A DNA stretch of 56,712 bases from Bacillota bacterium (GTDB lineage: Bacteria; Bacillota; DTU025), in NCBI GenBank assembly GCA_028709305.1, contig JAQVXE010000004.1, positions 1-56,712 of the forward strand, written 5' to 3'. Position 1 is the stretch's first letter. Each line of letters starts with the position of its first letter. Positions 54,121 to 56,712 of this stretch are shown in pieces. A program made the position numbers and the translations under genes. The notes beneath the pieces were generated by a model. That model was not told where the DNA came from and searched no databases. It was given only the letters and a program-made list of their open reading frames with translations.

Positions 54121-54885
54121 TTAAGCTCCTTCCTTCTCCAGCTCCTCAAGCACTTCGTCAGGAATATCGAAATTCGTGTATACGTGCTGCACATCGTCAT
54201 GTTCGTCAAGGGCATCGACGAGGCGCATAGCCGTGCCCGCCTCTTTCACCCCAAGAACCATCACATTCTGCGGCATCCGGATTATCCGAGCTCCGGAGTA
54301 CTCGACGCCGGCAGCCTCCATAGCCTTCCTTACTGCGTCAAGATCCTCAGGTGAAGAGATGATCTCAAAGTAGTCATCGTACACTTTCAGATCCTCGGCT
54401 CCAGCCTCAAGCGCGATCATCATCATGTCATCTTCATCGCCGGCAAAGGCTTCGGTGTCAACTGTAATAGAGCCTTTCCTGTTGAACATCCAATTCACGC
54501 ATCCCGTTTCTCCCAGATTGCCTCCGTGGCGTGAGAAGAGATAGCGAACATCAGATGCAGTGCGATTCCTGTTGTCAGTCATGGCCTCTACAATAAGTGC
54601 AACCCCAGCGGGGCCATAGCCTTCGTAAACGACCTCTTCGTAGCTTTCGCCGTCTGCGTCGCCGGCCGCCCTCTTGATAGCCCGATTAATCGTGTCGTTC
54701 GGCATGTTGACGGACCGTGCAGCCTGAATAGCCATCTTCAGTCTGAAGTTCGTCTCTGGATCAGGCCCTCCCTGTTTGACGGCAACGTGCAGTTCGCGCG
54801 ATGCTTTCGTGAAAGCGGCACCTCGCTGAGCGTCAGCTTTGGCCTTTTTATGCTTAATGTTGGCCCATTTCGAATGTCCAGACAT
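54121..54885 (-). CDS. YebC/PmpR family protein
   Basis: The 254-residue product begins MSGHSKWANIKHKKAKADAQ and has EVVYEGYGPAGVALIVEAMT in the middle. The family was called a transcription regulator; recent work links members to translation of proline-rich stretches. Which applies here cannot be read from sequence. The upstream frame extension to 54942 is not part of the family. Confidence 0.96.
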   Translation of the reverse strand: MSGHSKWANIKHKKAKADAQRGAAFTKASRELHVAVKQGGPDPETNFRLKMAIQAARSVNMPNDTINRAIKRAAGDADGESYEEVVYEGYGPAGVALIVEAMTDNRNRTASDVRYLFSRHGGNLGETGCVNWMFNRKGSITVDTEAFAGDEDDMMMIALEAGAEDLKVYDDYFEIISSPEDLDAVRKAMEAAGVEYSGARIIRMPQNVMVLGVKEAGTAMRLVDALDEHDDVQHVYTNFDIPDEVLEELEKEGA

Positions 54886-54932
54886 TTGGCCTACCCCCTT
54901 CCGTAGGAACTCCAGTAGCTTAAGTCGCGTAC

Positions 54933-54961
54933 ATTCTAACACAGCCCTAGCTCGTTGGAAA
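54933..54961 (-). promoter_or_regulatory. Probable promoter of yebC
   Basis: TTTCCA and TAGAAT are 17 bases apart on the minus strand, about 50 bases before the ATG. Confidence 0.5.
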
Positions 54962-55005
54962 GGATTCAGTGTGAAAGCGCAGTAGCAAGGGATGCACAGT
55001 CGCCA

Positions 55006-55767
55006 TCAGGCACGGTTCGAGCTATCCGGTTCATCTCCGTCCGTCATGCCTCGGTCTCCGGAGAATTCGTCAGCTTCACCCCCACCCACAGACACTCTGA
55101 ACGGAGAGGCATGGAGCGCAGTACGTATCTTCCCGATGAGCCCGGCATAGAGCAGAACCACCACGAGCAGAGTAAGATAGAAGTTCATCAACCCGGTCAT
55201 AAGAAGGAAGTCATACAGCCCGTGAAGGACGGATGCAACCATCAGACCCCTCACAATCAGCGGCCCCTCCATCGACTTCGGAACGAACTTGGCAATGCCC
55301 ATGTTGAACCCAACGATCCCAGAAAACGACGCATGCACCAAAGATGTGAGAGCGCCTCTCACGACTCCAACTGAAAGGCCATATGAGGCAGCATACAGAA
55401 CATTCTCGAAGGCGGCAAAGCCCAGCCCGGCTGAGACCGCGTAGATGATGCCATCCACTGGTTCGTTGAAATCGGCGAGATCATACACCGTCTTTCGCAC
55501 AGCCAGGTACTTGAAGAACTCCTCAACTAAGCCTATTCCAAAAACAGATGCAAGCAGAAGAATGGGCAAACTCGGGGGGTTCGTGAATACGCCTCGGAGA
55601 GGCGCCTCAACCAATCCTGCCGGAATTATCATCAACGCCCCTGCAACAAATGCTTTGGCGACCAAACGCGCCGGTTCTTTGTCGTATATGTCTTTTCGGT
55701 AGAAGTAGATAACCCATAGAATCCCAGGAATCAGGGAGACCGCAAGGAGTTTAGAAATTGCTGCCAT
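55006..55767 (-). CDS. PrsW family intramembrane metalloprotease
   Basis: This is a 253-residue membrane protein with about seven to eight hydrophobic segments. Family motifs are GLVEEFFKYLAV (EExxK), FAAFENVLY, VHASFSG and LHGLYDF, with His and Glu likely binding metal. In Bacillus PrsW cleaves the anti-sigma factor RsiW; no sigma/anti-sigma pair is seen here, so its target is unknown. The C-terminal 35 residues are polar and acidic. The ATG at 55767 has GGAG eight bases upstream. Confidence 0.9.
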   Translation of the reverse strand: MAAISKLLAVSLIPGILWVIYFYRKDIYDKEPARLVAKAFVAGALMIIPAGLVEAPLRGVFTNPPSLPILLLASVFGIGLVEEFFKYLAVRKTVYDLADFNEPVDGIIYAVSAGLGFAAFENVLYAASYGLSVGVVRGALTSLVHASFSGIVGFNMGIAKFVPKSMEGPLIVRGLMVASVLHGLYDFLLMTGLMNFYLTLLVVVLLYAGLIGKIRTALHASPFRVSVGGGEADEFSGDRGMTDGDEPDSSNRA

Positions 55768-55875
55768 AATGCTCACTCCATCCTTCGTGGCCAGTTACGT
55801 AAGAGTATCTCCAGACAAGTAGGAGTAGTCAGCTGTATATAGACTCCTAACCCGGAAATAATTCTATCATAAGCC

Positions 55876-55903
55876 TTGACAACACCAAAACAAGGAGTAT
55901 ATC
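55876..55903 (+). promoter_or_regulatory. Sigma-A promoter of groES-groEL
   Basis: TTGACA and TATATC are 16 bases apart (or TATCAT at 18). The start point would fall at the edge of the CIRCE operator. Confidence 0.8.
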
Positions 55904-55912
55904 ATGTCTTTG

Positions 55913-55939
55913 TTAGCACTCGCCTCAATTGAGTGCTAA
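55913..55939 (+). promoter_or_regulatory. CIRCE operator (HrcA binding site)
   Basis: TTAGCACTC, nine bases, GAGTGCTAA: an exact CIRCE inverted repeat. HrcA repressor binding here makes the groE operon heat-inducible. Confidence 0.98.
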
Positions 55940-55968
55940 GAGCAATGCCGTGAAGGAGGTAAACGTCG

Positions 55969-56253
55969 ATGGTAAAACCTTGTGCTGACAGAGTGCTTGT
56001 TAAGCCTAGTGCGGAAGAAGAAAAGACTCCGGCCGGAATAGTTCTTCCGGATACTGCTAAAGAGCGCCCGCAGTGGGGCGAAGTGAAGGCTGTTGGACCC
56101 GGGAAGTGGGATGATGAGGGCAAGCGCCGCATCCCCATGGATGTATCAGTAGGAGACAAAGTGATTTTTGCCAAATACGGTGGAACTGAAATCAAGGTCG
56201 GCGATGAAGAGTACTTGATTCTTCGCGAGTCTGATATCCTCGCCGTCAAGTAG
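55969..56253 (+). CDS. groES: Co-chaperonin GroES
   Basis: The 94-residue lid of the GroEL chamber has the N-terminal strand [10 protein letters not shown], the mobile loop [17 protein letters not shown] and the C-terminal [19 protein letters not shown] precedes the ATG. First gene of the CIRCE-controlled operon. Confidence 0.98.
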   Translation: MVKPCADRVLVKPSAEEEKTPAGIVLPDTAKERPQWGEVKAVGPGKWDDEGKRRIPMDVSVGDKVIFAKYGGTEIKVGDEEYLILRESDILAVK

Positions 56254-56300
56254 AACTTGCTGCTCCGCGAAGGGCAACATGAAATTACTAGTGCGTATGA

Positions 56301-56712
<412 letters not shown>

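Overview
The window is a densely packed housekeeping segment from a spore-forming, probably anaerobic, low-to-middle GC Bacillota (Clostridia-like) chromosome. The evidence for this is the sporulation genes (spoVS, ylbJ, spoVT, spoIIM), a T-box leader on ileS, a TPP riboswitch on thiT, the CIRCE-groESL arrangement, a rubredoxin/rubrerythrin cluster and strong AGGAGGTGATC-type ribosome binding sites with frequent TTG and GTG starts. I cannot name the genus. Almost everything is read from the minus strand; only rpmB, ylbJ and groES-groEL are on the plus strand. I see no insertion sequence, prophage or CRISPR array.

Region 1 (1-12.8 kb, read right to left): ylxM-ffh-rpsP-khpA-rimM-trmD-rplS-lepB-rbgA-rnhB, then yraN-comM-dprA and topA-trmFO. 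This is the classic Bacillota block for protein targeting, 30S and 50S assembly, tRNA modification and DNA uptake or processing. Region 2 (12.8-22.1 kb): ackA, yceD-rpmF-plsX-acpP-rnc-spoVS-smc-ftsY. The fatty-acid genes usually found between plsX and acpP are absent. smc carries an unusual ABC signature.

Region 3 (22.1-29.7 kb): a secreted LysM protein divergent from ylbJ, a coiled-coil protein, coaD-rsmD, a strikingly shortened degV, fakA-asp23 divergent from rpmB, and a PHP phosphoesterase. recG, often found in this neighbourhood, is missing. Region 4 (29.7-38.2 kb): ileS with T-box, thiT with TPP riboswitch, a small unknown gene, spoVT, a roughly 750-base gene-free stretch holding an array of hairpins, a rubredoxin-like protein, rubrerythrin and rubredoxin, a second gene-free stretch and the RNase P RNA.

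Region 5 (38.2-56.7 kb): a small zinc-finger gene, tRNA-Met and tRNA-Asn, rpoD-dnaG-dgt-ppdK, glyS-glyQ-spoIIM, a DUF4342 gene, recO, queH-ruvB-ruvA-ruvC, yebC, prsW, and the start of the heat-shock operon groES-groEL.

The most novel-looking part is not a protein. At about 35.31-35.72 kb on the minus strand, four copies of a GTCGAGCRAAG-like motif are each followed by a different 9-10 bp inverted repeat. The stretch lies downstream of a sequence matching the forespore sigma-G promoter pattern and upstream of spoVT. It is a candidate undescribed structured RNA. Other points of interest are the mini-DegV, the SMC signature substitution, and a leader terminator in front of spoIIM-glyQS.
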